Part shown: positions 13,427 through 23,016 of the stretch, piece by piece
Numbering within the stretch: position 1 is the stretch's first letter
Layout: the number at the start of each line of letters is the position of its first letter
IMG/VR virus record: IMGVR_UViG_3300031999_000051
Location: 1-44,467 of that record
Length of the DNA stretch: 44,467 nt
Origin: a virus
Strand: one strand, 5' to 3'
Notes under the pieces: model-generated
Told to the model about the DNA's origin: nothing
Seen by the model: the letters and a program-made list of their open reading frames with translations, nothing else
Databases searched by the model: none
Translations under genes and position numbers: made by a program

Positions 13427-13613
13427 GTTGTTTTCTCTCTAAAAGACCAACTGAGAGAAAGGCCAGTAGGGAACCGATAACTCCGGCGACCAGGGCGGTA
13501 CCGAACCAATCAAGGGAAGTTTGAGCAGCGGCAAAGGCGGCAATTAATCCGGTACCAAACGACCAGATAATTTTCGTAACTATATTGTCAAAGTTAAACT
13601 GCATTTTCTTCAT
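13416..13613 (-). CDS. Two-span membrane protein, r1t-like holin candidate, 65 aa or less
   Basis: The protein has two hydrophobic segments, about residues 15-33 and 37-58, the second with DWFGTALVAGVIGSLLAFL, similar in style to r1t-type holins. On the minus strand TTGACA (13641-13636), 18 bases and TATAAT (13617-13612) form a near-consensus promoter. The TATAAT overlaps the first ATG, so translation probably starts at the internal ATG at 13604 as a leaderless message. It is a lone minus-strand gene inside the virion block, convergent with the terminase. Confidence 0.6.
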   Translation of the reverse strand: MKKMQFNFDNIVTKIIWSFGTGLIAAFAAAQTSLDWFGTALVAGVIGSLLAFLSVGLLERKQLTK

Positions 13614-13632
13614 TATAAATAATTCAATTATC

Positions 13633-13665
13633 TAGTGTCAATATTTTAGTGTTTCTCTTATGGTT
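13633..13665. promoter_or_regulatory. Divergent promoter region with recurring element
   Basis: TTATCTAGTGTCAA spans 13629-13641. Leftward it supplies TTGACA for the membrane gene. Rightward, TAGTGT begins 38 bases before the portal ATG (13671), which has no ribosome-binding site, with TCTTAT (13656-13661) as the weak -10 candidate. TAGTGT is repeated at 13647-13652. Confidence 0.5.
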
Positions 13666-13670
13666 GGATT

Positions 13671-15566
13671 ATGGCGTTATTTGGACTGAAAGCTGATAAC
13701 CTTCTTGATTTATCCGAATCTAAATTACCCATGCAGGGGACTAAAGGTGATCGGGATGATTGGTCAAAAAGAATTGATGAATATGTTCAGAATTTGACTT
13801 CGGAAAAGAATGAACGGATTTCGGCCAATAACAAACGCCATGATTTCTACGAAGGTCAGCAAGGTGATTACTCCAATATCTTCGGTATTATAAGAGACAC
13901 TAAACAGAAGAAAGGCCACACCAATCAAGTGACTAATTATGCCGGTAAGACCGTGGTTAAGATGGCCTATGCCTTGGCCAACAACCCGCCCAAAATGTCG
14001 GTGGCCTCTTTGGACGATGCGGACTGGGCGGTCGAGGGCGTGCGGGCGCAGGCGATCGAGGAATATATTGATTCAGTTCTTAATAGTCCGGTCAACCGGT
14101 TCTGGAAAAAGACTTACCGCCGGGCTTGTTTTATCCAAGGGGAGTACGGCGATGCGGCCATCAAAACTTATTTAGTTGAAGATGAGATTAAAATCTGCAA
14201 CCAGGACAATATGTCTAATCTTATGGTTATCTGGAACGGCGAGGATGCGGCTTCTTTTGATGCGGTGATAGCGGAGAACTACATGACCCCGGAGTTGATT
14301 GAAGAAAATTTTGGGATTAAGGTTAACCGGAAGAAACTGCCGCAGGCTGATTTATCCAAAGCTTCTTCAAGCCAGGGAACCTGGAGCCGGGGGCAGAGTA
14401 ATAATTGGGCCACGACTAATACTTTAAATCAGACTAATAAACTGCCGACCGGTAAAAGTAATGTGGCCAAGTTAAAGGTTTTGGAATACGATTCTGAAGA
14501 TCATTATATTATTAAGATTGAAAATGAAATTGTTGAGTTTGTCGAAAAGGACGATACTAATTTTCCAAAAGTAAAGTTTTGGACAATCGTTCCTAATATC
14601 CCTAATCCTCCCTCTCCTTGGTCGATTGCCGATATTGATTATTTGTTTGATATCCAGCTGGAGTTAAATGATAACGATAACCGGACAGCTGACTATATTC
14701 GGGTGGGTGGGGTGCAACGTTATGTAGCCTACAATATGACTGACTTTGACCCGGAATCGATCAAGACTTCTTCCGGGCAGGTGATCTTTGTCAACGATCC
14801 GGACGGCCGATCAAAGTTTGAACCCCTTCCCACTAATATTAATAACTTTCCGGCTGATCAATATCATGCCAGAAAACTTAACCAGATGTATGATTTGGGT
14901 TTGCCCAAGGTGGCTTATGGAGCATCGGGTGGCGATTCGGGCAGAAGCAAAGCCCTGGATTACCAATCCTCGATTGACGTGACGATCTTTAAACGGGACG
15001 GCTGGGAACTGGCGATGCAGGATATTTGTGCCAAAATCCAGATTTTCGGTAATTTCTTATTGGGTAAAAAGGTTGATTGGTTTAAAGATAAGATGGATGA
15101 TTTTGTGGTCCGCAATATGGAGTTTGATTGGACTGATCCCCTGCCCGTTTCCCAATCGGACAAGGTAGTGAATGTTTTAAATAAATTCACCATGGGTATA
15201 CCCCTGAGGCAAGCTTATAAAGAGTTAGGTTACCGAAATCCGGAGTCGCTGTTGCAGCAATTGAAACAGGAAATGCAGGATCCGAACATGATGATTCTGC
15301 GGGCTAAAGCCTGGCAGTATGCCGAGGGGTTACTTAAAGCGATGATTGAGGCCCAGAACCAGATGCCGCCGCCAGTGCAGCCCCAGGCCCAAGGAACTCA
15401 GCCTCCAGCCCCTAATCCTAACCAGGCCGGACCGGTCCTGACCAGTTCGCAGAATACCCAAAGCGCCAGGCCAATGTCACAACGGGGCGGTACGACCGCT
15501 TATTCCTCAGCGGCTGGTTTATTGGATCGGACTAGACAAAACCAGGCGGCTGCGGTAGGAGGTTAA
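13671..15566 (+). CDS. Portal protein, 631 aa
   Basis: Position after the large terminase and content identify a portal: an N-terminal NNKRHDFYEGQQGDY helix, a KTVVKMAYALANNPPK segment, a long stem region with LNDNDNRTADYIRVGG, and a C-terminal helical region. The last 90 residues are Pro/Gln-rich. The portal forms the dodecameric DNA channel at one capsid vertex. The gene lacks a ribosome-binding site and probably has a leaderless or near-leaderless start driven by the element at 13629-13641. Five bases separate it from the next gene. Confidence 0.8.
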   Translation: MALFGLKADNLLDLSESKLPMQGTKGDRDDWSKRIDEYVQNLTSEKNERISANNKRHDFYEGQQGDYSNIFGIIRDTKQKKGHTNQVTNYAGKTVVKMAYALANNPPKMSVASLDDADWAVEGVRAQAIEEYIDSVLNSPVNRFWKKTYRRACFIQGEYGDAAIKTYLVEDEIKICNQDNMSNLMVIWNGEDAASFDAVIAENYMTPELIEENFGIKVNRKKLPQADLSKASSSQGTWSRGQSNNWATTNTLNQTNKLPTGKSNVAKLKVLEYDSEDHYIIKIENEIVEFVEKDDTNFPKVKFWTIVPNIPNPPSPWSIADIDYLFDIQLELNDNDNRTADYIRVGGVQRYVAYNMTDFDPESIKTSSGQVIFVNDPDGRSKFEPLPTNINNFPADQYHARKLNQMYDLGLPKVAYGASGGDSGRSKALDYQSSIDVTIFKRDGWELAMQDICAKIQIFGNFLLGKKVDWFKDKMDDFVVRNMEFDWTDPLPVSQSDKVVNVLNKFTMGIPLRQAYKELGYRNPESLLQQLKQEMQDPNMMILRAKAWQYAEGLLKAMIEAQNQMPPPVQPQAQGTQPPAPNPNQAGPVLTSSQNTQSARPMSQRGGTTAYSSAAGLLDRTRQNQAAAVGG

Positions 15567-15570
15567 TCTT

Positions 15571-16158
15571 ATGGGTGTCTTAGATATCTTAAAGAATTTA
15601 TTTTCTTCTAAACTTATTTCACCAATTCCTGAGAATCAATTGGTGAAAAATTCATTTAAACCCGGCAGTTGGTCGATCCAAAATCCCCGGGCAGTGCAGC
15701 CGGTTAACAAAACCATGCCGGTTGTCCAGCCGGCGAAAGCAGTCGAACAACCGAATAAGGATTTTTATTTTGATTTTTCCCAATATCCTTCCAGCCGTGG
15801 TTTTCAACCTACCCAGCCACCGGCACAGTTAGCTACGTTAATAAGGCAGAACTTCCCTAATGAGGCGACTCCGGCAGCGGCGGTTGCCTGGGCCGAGAAC
15901 AAGGGTTACCGTCCCGGAGCGGTGAGTTTACCTAATGCAAATCTATCCCGTGATTATGGCCTGTTCCAAAACAACTCAGCTACCTTGGCGGATTTAATGA
16001 AAAGAAAACCGCAACTTATAAAAAGCCTGGGGATAAATTCGGTTCAGGATTTATTTGATCCGGCCAAGAATGTCCGGTTGGCTAAAGTAATTAAAGATGA
16101 AGGCGGTTGGGGACGTTGGTTTGGATGGCAGAATTTAGGTTTTAAAAATCTGAAATAA
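15571..16158 (+). CDS. Virion-associated lytic transglycosylase-like protein, 195 aa
   Basis: Residues 85-190 fit a lysozyme-fold transglycosylase: Glu109 in AWAENKGYRPG as catalytic acid, RDYGLFQNN (127-135) as the glycan-binding motif, and LFDPAKNVRLAKVI plus GGWGRWFGW as later motifs. It would cleave the glycan strands of peptidoglycan during DNA entry. The N-terminal 80 residues are Pro-rich and probably link it to the virion. Its place among portal and internal proteins supports a virion role rather than lysis. Confidence 0.75.
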   Translation: MGVLDILKNLFSSKLISPIPENQLVKNSFKPGSWSIQNPRAVQPVNKTMPVVQPAKAVEQPNKDFYFDFSQYPSSRGFQPTQPPAQLATLIRQNFPNEATPAAAVAWAENKGYRPGAVSLPNANLSRDYGLFQNNSATLADLMKRKPQLIKSLGINSVQDLFDPAKNVRLAKVIKDEGGWGRWFGWQNLGFKNLK

Positions 16159-16159
16159 A

Positions 16160-18382
16160 ATGGCAACTTATTCTTCCAGAGCCGGTCAACTAGCAGAACA
16201 GAGGAGTGGGGCTAAAACTTATAGCCTGTTTTCCGGTTCCAGAAAGGTACTGGCGCCGAAAGATTCTTCAGTTGATTCAATTGCCCGCAAAACCGTAACA
16301 AGCCAGATTGATTCAATGGTTTCCCGTTACAACAATGGCGAAGTTACCAACGATGATATGTTAAATCTATTATCAGCCCAGCAGAATAATCCGACTTTAA
16401 CTAACGCTGAACGGTTGGATCTTGTTAATAAGATAAAAGATTTTAATGTTTTGATTAAAAAGGACCGGTTGGAGGCAGTCTTTAAGGCGGCCCCGGATAA
16501 ATCCCTGACCCAGATCCAGGCTGCCCAGGCGCTGTCAAAGTTTTATACCGATCGGGCGTCTGGGATGATGACCGGTACGCCTGCCCAGTCCCAATCTTTG
16601 GAAAATGCGGCGGTCTGGAATCAGAAAGTAACTGATGTCCAGACGGCGATTGATAAGGACCAGCGGACTAAATATCGGTTAGAACAATTAAAAACAGTTG
16701 CCAGTATTGTTCCTAATACCACTGCAGAAATCCAAGCCAAAGCTCAGGCTTATCAGAATATTGCCAATGACGCCCGGGCCGATGGGGCAGATACTGAAGC
16801 AATCAGGTATGAAACTTTGGCCCAACAGGAAATGACTAGTCTTCCGGCAGCCCAAACAAAAGAACAAAAAGCCCAGATTGCCAAAAATGTTTCTGATTGG
16901 GAAGTCAAGATTTCTAAATTAAAAGACAGAAGTCCGTCTGAGATTGATGCCAAAAAACAGATGGCTTTGGATATAGCTCAGCAGTATTACAACATTGGGG
17001 ATCAGTTGGGTTACAACAAATACACGGCAATGGCTAATGAAATGGATTTGAAACTCTCAAATATGTATGCGGCTAATGGCAACTTAACTATTAAGAAAGA
17101 AATCCAGACAGTTTATGATGAGTTGTCCCAGGCCAGACGTGCTTATACTTATGGCACTGACTATACCACTAGCGACGGCCAAAAAATACAAATAGACGCT
17201 CCAACTTTATCTTTTATCGAAACCAGTTTATTTACTCAACTGGCAGACTTAATAGACAAGGGAATGTATGCTGGCATTAAGGGTTTGGAAAATGACGCCC
17301 GGACGATCCAGGATGAATTGGCTAAAGCCAAAGATACGACTCTCAAGTTGGATAACCAGGAATTGGTGGAAACGGTTAACAACAAAGGCAAGAAAACTCT
17401 TGTTAATATTACCGATCCGGATACCAGAGCCAAGTATGTTGAGTCCGGACGGTTTTGGTATCCTTTGGAAACACCTAAATCCCAGACCCCGGGATCAACT
17501 GGTTTAACTCCTTTGGAAACACAAAATCTGGTTGATACTGGCAGAGCTTATTATTTGAGAGATTCTCAGGGGAATACCGTCAATAAAGCCGGCGATGTTA
17601 TTATGCAGGATGAGAATGGTGTTTGGAGAAAGCCGATGGCTGATCCGACTACCGGCCAATATATGTTAGATGATAAGGGCCAACCAATGCTAAATCCCAT
17701 AAAAGTCGAAGATCCCCGGGTTGTTCCTGAACAATATGTCGATATTAAAACTGCCAAAGGAACGGAAAGGGTTTGGAGTAAACACGATGAAACCGGCCAG
17801 CCTATGGGTTGGTATCCGGAAACAGGGCAAATCCCGGATAAATATACCCCAGCACCTTATACTTCTGAACAATACCAGGGTATATTAAATGCTCCGGAAC
17901 CGGTTTCCCGGCTTGGGCAACCATTTAATTTGGGACCGAAAGCTACACCTGCGGTTAACCAACAAGCGCCGGTAACAGCGGCCATGCCCGGAGGGGAAAC
18001 ACAAGGAATATTACCTTCAGCCTTACCTAAAACCAGATCTGATTTGGCTTCTTATCCGGGAGTTACACCAAATTTTGGACTTAATACGGCACCGGTTAGA
18101 CAACCAGCCGGACCGGGGCAGTTGCAATCAGCTATGCCGCTTCTGGGAACATCGCTACAATCTACCCCGCAATATAAACCGCCGGCAGCACAAACTATAC
18201 AGCCTTTAACTGCGATGGACATTTCAAGTCAAAGAGCTGCACAACAGCAACCAGCGCCGGCATCTAATTTTCTACAGAATATTATCCAGCCGGTGTCGAA
18301 GTTTATCCAGCCGGCGGTTAAAACCGTATCTAATATTATTTCCGGCTTAGGTCAGAAATTATCAAAGTTTAAATTCTGGTGA
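16160..18382 (+). CDS. Large helical virion protein, possible ejection protein, 740 aa
   Basis: The first 450 residues are long charged helices. Residues about 450-600 have short G-(D/E)-x-(N/G) strand repeats (SQGNTVNKAGDVIMQDENGV). The last 130 are Pro/Gln-rich and end in SGLGQKLSKFKFW. The motif MPGGE and GTSLQ(S/T) recur in the protein at 41378, hinting at shared partners or signals. Location between a transglycosylase and a polyvalent-type protein fits an internal protein ejected into the cell. No specific family is recognised. Confidence 0.6.
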   Translation: MATYSSRAGQLAEQRSGAKTYSLFSGSRKVLAPKDSSVDSIARKTVTSQIDSMVSRYNNGEVTNDDMLNLLSAQQNNPTLTNAERLDLVNKIKDFNVLIKKDRLEAVFKAAPDKSLTQIQAAQALSKFYTDRASGMMTGTPAQSQSLENAAVWNQKVTDVQTAIDKDQRTKYRLEQLKTVASIVPNTTAEIQAKAQAYQNIANDARADGADTEAIRYETLAQQEMTSLPAAQTKEQKAQIAKNVSDWEVKISKLKDRSPSEIDAKKQMALDIAQQYYNIGDQLGYNKYTAMANEMDLKLSNMYAANGNLTIKKEIQTVYDELSQARRAYTYGTDYTTSDGQKIQIDAPTLSFIETSLFTQLADLIDKGMYAGIKGLENDARTIQDELAKAKDTTLKLDNQELVETVNNKGKKTLVNITDPDTRAKYVESGRFWYPLETPKSQTPGSTGLTPLETQNLVDTGRAYYLRDSQGNTVNKAGDVIMQDENGVWRKPMADPTTGQYMLDDKGQPMLNPIKVEDPRVVPEQYVDIKTAKGTERVWSKHDETGQPMGWYPETGQIPDKYTPAPYTSEQYQGILNAPEPVSRLGQPFNLGPKATPAVNQQAPVTAAMPGGETQGILPSALPKTRSDLASYPGVTPNFGLNTAPVRQPAGPGQLQSAMPLLGTSLQSTPQYKPPAAQTIQPLTAMDISSQRAAQQQPAPASNFLQNIIQPVSKFIQPAVKTVSNIISGLGQKLSKFKFW

Positions 18383-18386
18383 GACT

Positions 18387-20909
18387 ATGGGAGTATTACT
18401 TGATGAAATTTTAAAACAACGTGGGAATACCGGGCAGCCAGCACCGGCGGCTGCCGGCCAGCCTATGGTTACCCCAAAACCTTTGTATGGCCAAACCAAG
18501 CAAGTGGTTAAACCGGTTATTAAACCTCAAACTCAACTCCAACCCCAGCCAAGTCCTTTGCAGAAAGCGGCTAGTACTTATGAAAAAGTAGGGAAAAAAC
18601 TACAGGGAGTGACGCAAACAGTAATGAAACCGCCGATGGCAGCTTTAGGGAAAGTGGGCGAAGTTTTATCTATACCTTCTCAAATGACTGAAAAGGGACT
18701 AACTAGTGTTTATTCAAAAGCGACCGGTAATCAGGCGAAAAGTTATGAAGATATAGCCTCAAATCTTGGGGTAACTAATAAATATGCCCAAACCGGGATC
18801 GGTTTGGCTTCAAGGTTGGTCTTGGATCCTTTAAATCTTTTGGGAATTAGCGAGGTAAGAAATGCTTTGTCTTTACCTCTTAAGGCTTTAAAACCAGTCG
18901 GAACGGCGATTAAAGAATTGCCTCAAGTGGAAAAAGCGGTCCAGTGGGCCAAAGAAACACCGGCGGTTTACAAACCCTTAGAGGCGACCGTTGCCCCGTA
19001 TTTCAGGAATCCGGAAGCCGGAAAAGTAATTGAAGTAACCAGGCAAGCAATAAGAGGAAAAGTAAATGAGCTTTTCCATTTAGTTGATGAGTCAGCCAAA
19101 GGTTTAACGCCAGCTCAACAGGTGAGAGTAGGGCAGTTGATTGAGGGCAGTCTTGCTTCGGCTAAAACTGAACCTAGATTAGTAGAAGTGGCTAATCAGT
19201 TTAAAACTCTGGCTAAAGATATCGGCCAGCAAGCGGTTGATACTGGTCTTTTAAATAAAGAGGCATTTACCAAAATGACCGAATCCGGTTATATGCCGCA
19301 TGCGGTTTGGGAAATGGCCACCAACCCGGAGACGGCTAACCAGTTCTTAAAAACCGGGAATGTTCCTAAGATAAGCGGACAGTTTTTCCAACAAAGGAAA
19401 GGCGCTGAGGGTTATGTAAAGAGTTTTGCTCCTAATGTCTTTAAGGGTTTAGGAACGGAAATTTCAGACATAGAAGCGGCCAAGATGTTTAAAAATATCG
19501 GTGAGCAGTTTGGCAAAGCACCGACGGCTGAATTGGCCCAAAAAGGTTATCAGATGGCAGATTTAGGAAAAGCCAAAGGCCAGCAATTTTTGAAAGATAA
19601 AATGTTGCCCCAAGAAGTGGTTGATTATTTAAAGAAAACCATGCCGGCGGGTAAAACAGATGTAGGTAAAGTTATTGATACTCTTATGGGAACCTGGAAA
19701 AAAGGCAAAACTATTTGGAATCCAGCCTACCATGTCAGGAATATTGTCTCTAATCAGATATTATCCCATATCCAAACCGGAGAAAGTATGCCTAAAACTT
19801 TAGCCAATTATGTTGATTCAGTGGCTAAATACTTGGGCAAAGGCGATCAGACTTTTGTAAATGAAGCTATAAAATCAGGAGTAATTAAAAATAAATACTT
19901 TGGCGAAGGAGTAGAACAGTTTACCAAAAACGCTTTTAAACCGGAATCAAAGACAATCTTCCAAAAAATTCTTTCTGTTCCCGGTAATGTTGATAAAAAA
20001 CTGGCTGAGTTTCAATCATTTTCTGAGGATACAGCCAAACTTAATGTTTTTTCCCATTTCAGAAAAGAGGGTTTAACTGCCGAGGAAGCGACCGCCAAAG
20101 CCCAGGAAGCCATTTTTTCACCTTATCAGATTAATCCGGTGGAACGTTCAACTATGGGCAAAGCAATTCCATTTTACTCATTTACCAGGCAGGCGGCACC
20201 GTTTATTGCCAAAAATATTGTAACTAATCCGCAAAGATTTACTTCATTCCCAAAATATGAGAAAGCTATTGAATCTTTATCTACCCCTCAAGATAAAAAG
20301 TATATGCCTGATTATATGAAAGAAATGGTTAGAACGCCATTTAAAAACGAAAAAGGCCAACAGAAGTACTCTAATTTACAATACTTTTATCCCTGGGGTT
20401 CATTCTTTGGGGAAGAAGGACCGAATATGGGTGTTGGTCAAGGTCAGTTACCGTTGGGATTGGGTATAAATCCGGCAGTGTCAGAAGCCTTTTCTCAATT
20501 ATATAATTATGATCCTTATTTCGGGACGACAATTACTAAACCAGGGCAACCACCATCTGAACAATTAAAGGCAAGAGGGGAACATGTTGCCAGAACATTC
20601 TTACCGACTGCTTATACCACGGCCGGCAAAGTTAAAGCAGCAGTCCAGGGACGGCCGGATTACATGGGCAGGGAAAGAAGTCTTCAAGATTTAATTTTAG
20701 GTGAGGGTTTAGGCATTAAACTTTATCCTTATGACAAAATCAAAGGGATTCAGAATTATACCAGTCAAATTAATCAAATAGATAAAGATTTATCCGGGGA
20801 AATTAATTCAGTTATTCGTGATCAAAGTTTGAAACCGGTTGAAAGAAAACAAAAATTAACAGATTTAATTAAGTGGCGGAATGATAGGCTTCAAAAGTTA
20901 ACTAAATAA
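18387..20909 (+). CDS. Large internal virion / polyvalent-type protein, 840 aa
   Basis: The N-terminal 70 residues are Pro/Gln-rich. A helical middle follows. Around residues 440-480 the segment TIWNPAYHVRNIVSNQILS and later IPFYSFTRQAAPFIAKN resemble a domain common in large polyvalent phage and plasmid proteins, where it accompanies DNA into the host. The C-terminus is helical and charged. It probably is carried in the virion and delivered with DNA. The exact activity is unknown; no protease or ADP-ribosyltransferase motif is seen. Confidence 0.6.
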   Translation: MGVLLDEILKQRGNTGQPAPAAAGQPMVTPKPLYGQTKQVVKPVIKPQTQLQPQPSPLQKAASTYEKVGKKLQGVTQTVMKPPMAALGKVGEVLSIPSQMTEKGLTSVYSKATGNQAKSYEDIASNLGVTNKYAQTGIGLASRLVLDPLNLLGISEVRNALSLPLKALKPVGTAIKELPQVEKAVQWAKETPAVYKPLEATVAPYFRNPEAGKVIEVTRQAIRGKVNELFHLVDESAKGLTPAQQVRVGQLIEGSLASAKTEPRLVEVANQFKTLAKDIGQQAVDTGLLNKEAFTKMTESGYMPHAVWEMATNPETANQFLKTGNVPKISGQFFQQRKGAEGYVKSFAPNVFKGLGTEISDIEAAKMFKNIGEQFGKAPTAELAQKGYQMADLGKAKGQQFLKDKMLPQEVVDYLKKTMPAGKTDVGKVIDTLMGTWKKGKTIWNPAYHVRNIVSNQILSHIQTGESMPKTLANYVDSVAKYLGKGDQTFVNEAIKSGVIKNKYFGEGVEQFTKNAFKPESKTIFQKILSVPGNVDKKLAEFQSFSEDTAKLNVFSHFRKEGLTAEEATAKAQEAIFSPYQINPVERSTMGKAIPFYSFTRQAAPFIAKNIVTNPQRFTSFPKYEKAIESLSTPQDKKYMPDYMKEMVRTPFKNEKGQQKYSNLQYFYPWGSFFGEEGPNMGVGQGQLPLGLGINPAVSEAFSQLYNYDPYFGTTITKPGQPPSEQLKARGEHVARTFLPTAYTTAGKVKAAVQGRPDYMGRERSLQDLILGEGLGIKLYPYDKIKGIQNYTSQINQIDKDLSGEINSVIRDQSLKPVERKQKLTDLIKWRNDRLQKLTK

Positions 20910-20916
20910 GGTATTT

Positions 20917-21138
20917 TTAATTATTTTTATCACAAAAATATTTTATAGTGCGGTTGGTAGTTATCGTTCCAGTACAAACGGTATGAGTTAGTTTATTAAT
21001 TCTTATAAACATGGGTAAAGAACCAGTAGTGTCGGTAACAGGAAGATAAGAATATATTTCTGACCAAACTAAAATAGCAAGAAGAATATTTATAATTAGA
21101 AAAAAAATTAATGTAGCAACCCTAAAAATACTTTTCAT
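20917..21138 (-). CDS. Small membrane or secreted protein, leaderless, 73 aa
   Basis: The start is placed at the ATG of MKSIFRV because an extended -10 TGGTATAGT (minus strand, 21153-21145) ends six bases before it, leaving no leader. Residues 6-25 are strongly hydrophobic (VATLIFFLIINILLAILVW), a membrane anchor or signal. The exterior part has two Cys (CTGTITTNRTIKYFC). A lone minus-strand gene with its own promoter inside late genes is typical of lysogenic-conversion or exclusion genes. Confidence 0.6.
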   Translation of the reverse strand: MKSIFRVATLIFFLIINILLAILVWSEIYSYLPVTDTTGSLPMFIRINKLTHTVCTGTITTNRTIKYFCDKNN

Positions 21139-21144
21139 AACTTT

Positions 21145-21177
21145 ACTATACCACAAATAATAATTATCTAGTGTCAA
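21145..21177 (-). promoter_or_regulatory. Leaderless promoter with recurring element
   Basis: TTGACACTAGATAAT (minus strand, 21177-21163) followed by the extended -10 TGGTATAGT. TTGACA begins 39 bases before the ATG at 21138. The same element lies 91 bases from the rightward scaffold gene, which has its own ribosome-binding site. Confidence 0.6.
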
Positions 21178-21259
21178 ATAGTTTTCTCCCTTGTTATCTT
21201 GAGGCCAAGTAATTAATTCGTGGACGTAGCACGTTAAACACGAAGAAAGGAGTTCGTCT

Positions 21260-21964
21260 ATGGAAGACGTTAAAGCCCAAGCAGGTGTACCTTCCCAAAC
21301 GGAAGTAATTACGGGAGAAACAGCGACTCCCAGTTCTGTTCCACCACAGACAGATCAAACGACTGTAGAGAGTAAACCTACAGCAGTACCTATCAAAAGC
21401 ACGGTGCCTGACAGATCAATACCTTATCCGAGGTTTGCGGAAGTAAACAAAAAGATGAGGGAATACCAAAAGGAACTTGCTACATTGAGGGGGAGAAGTC
21501 AATTAGAGGCGTATGATCCGGCAGAAACAGAAAGGGTCATGCAACATCCTCTAGTCCAGAAACTGCTGATTGATAATGCAAAGTCTCAAGTAACTGATTT
21601 TGCTAAAGGATATTTGGAGCAATTTCCAAGTTTCCCATCGGTGGTTAAAAAGGCAATCTTAAAAAACGTCAGGGGTTTTATAAATGAAGAAACCACTGAT
21701 CCGGAGACTGCCAAAGAGGACGTAAGACAATACATTGATGACGTTTGGGCAGAACAGGAAGCTTCACAGGCTCCTGCTAACTTACCTGGCCAAGTAACCC
21801 CGGCAACTGTTCCCGTAGTCAGTCCTACCAATATCGGTAATGCGCCTGGCAGCGAAGCTGTCAAGCCAAAAGATATCCAGGAGATCTTGGGTAAACCTTT
21901 AACCGAATGGACGGATGAAGATACTGCAAAAGTTGAAAGCTACAGCCAAACCCTGAAGAAATAA
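21260..21964 (+). CDS. Scaffolding protein, 234 aa
   Basis: It lies directly before the major capsid gene and has the typical makeup: acidic, Pro/Thr-rich termini without structure and a helical middle (FAEVNKKMREYQKELATLRG). AAAGGAG precedes the ATG. A short TTCGTG/CACGAA inverted repeat (21217-21222, 21239-21244) lies in the leader. It would guide capsid assembly and leave before DNA packaging. Confidence 0.7.
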   Translation: MEDVKAQAGVPSQTEVITGETATPSSVPPQTDQTTVESKPTAVPIKSTVPDRSIPYPRFAEVNKKMREYQKELATLRGRSQLEAYDPAETERVMQHPLVQKLLIDNAKSQVTDFAKGYLEQFPSFPSVVKKAILKNVRGFINEETTDPETAKEDVRQYIDDVWAEQEASQAPANLPGQVTPATVPVVSPTNIGNAPGSEAVKPKDIQEILGKPLTEWTDEDTAKVESYSQTLKK

Positions 21965-21991
21965 TAGGGGGGAGGTGAATAGTAAAAAAAT

Positions 21992-22951
21992 ATGGCAGTT
22001 ATTAATATAGGATCATTAACAGATCTTGAAAAAACAGCTTATATTCGTGAAGGATTACCGATAGCCAAACCTAAACTGCTTTATAGTCAATATGCAGTTA
22101 AGGACCGGGTTGCCAAAAGAGAAGGCAAAACCAGACAGTGGTTTAGAATGACGAAATTAGGATTGACAACTCGCTCTGGAGATTTCTCCGGTACGACTTA
22201 TCAATACGTCAAGAACACGACTGGCGCAGCCCCAACTTGGACACCGGCAACCCCGGCTTTAACGACAGTAACCGCTCAGGCAGATTTCCTATTTGGCCAA
22301 GGCCATGAATGGAACGAGGGAGTAGAATATACCTCTTTCGCCGATCTTCCCAAAGAACTTCGGATCTTAAACGTCACTCAGGCCGCTGAGGCCATCGACA
22401 CGGAAGTGCGGGATGTTATAAAAGCCGGTACGACTGTTAGTTACGCTAACGGCCGGACGACAAGGCCAACCCTTCTATCAACCGATCAGGTTGACATGAA
22501 CGACATTTTTGATGCAGTAACGACACTGAGGAATAACGACGCTCCGGATATCCAAGGTATGTATTCAGCCATCTGTTCGGCGAATGTTATCGCCCAACTG
22601 ATGAAAGATACAGCTTTCCAGAGCGCAGTCCAATTCCAAAAACCATATATATTTGCCGGCACGATTGCCGAACTATATGGAGTTAGGTTTGGATTTACCT
22701 CAATGGCGGCAACGACCACGAGCGCAGGTTCTGCTTCCCAAATCTCTACCGTTGATCAAACCATTATCACTGGTGATAATGCTTACGGTAAAACTGCTTG
22801 GATGCTGGATGACTATGATATGGTCTATACCGGTCCGGGTGGTTGGAATGATGAATGGGCAGTCAGACACGCTTTGACTTGGAAGTTTATGTTCAAATCA
22901 GTAATTTTGAACCAGAACTGGTTGTTACGGTTGGAAAGTTCAAGAGCTTAA
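21992..22951 (+). CDS. Major capsid protein, N4-gp56 family, 319 aa
   Basis: The sequence has the features of N4-gp56-type capsid proteins: LLYSQYAVKDRVAKREGKT, then RQWFRMTKLGL, a Thr/Pro-rich segment, and a C-terminal strand region ending LRLESSRA. Length fits the family, which adopts the HK97 fold. Placement after the scaffold supports the call. A GGGGGGAGGTG tract lies upstream but 16 bases from the ATG, further than usual. Confidence 0.85.
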   Translation: MAVINIGSLTDLEKTAYIREGLPIAKPKLLYSQYAVKDRVAKREGKTRQWFRMTKLGLTTRSGDFSGTTYQYVKNTTGAAPTWTPATPALTTVTAQADFLFGQGHEWNEGVEYTSFADLPKELRILNVTQAAEAIDTEVRDVIKAGTTVSYANGRTTRPTLLSTDQVDMNDIFDAVTTLRNNDAPDIQGMYSAICSANVIAQLMKDTAFQSAVQFQKPYIFAGTIAELYGVRFGFTSMAATTTSAGSASQISTVDQTIITGDNAYGKTAWMLDDYDMVYTGPGGWNDEWAVRHALTWKFMFKSVILNQNWLLRLESSRA

Positions 22952-22991
22952 ATTTCGGACTAGCATAATGTCTATTACTCACTATGCCGTC

Positions 22992-23016
22992 TGGCCCACG
23001 ACACGGGCCAATTTTT
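22992..23016 (+). terminator. Intrinsic terminator after the capsid gene
   Basis: TGGCCC (22992-22997) pairs with GGGCCA (23005-23010) around a seven-base loop and is followed by A and five T residues. It probably lowers read-through from the abundant capsid message into the downstream cassette. Confidence 0.6.

Noticed and set aside
22984-23016. N-terminal extension of the 23017 gene from ATG 22984
   Set aside because: It would place the start before the terminator hairpin; ATG 23017 lies just after it.
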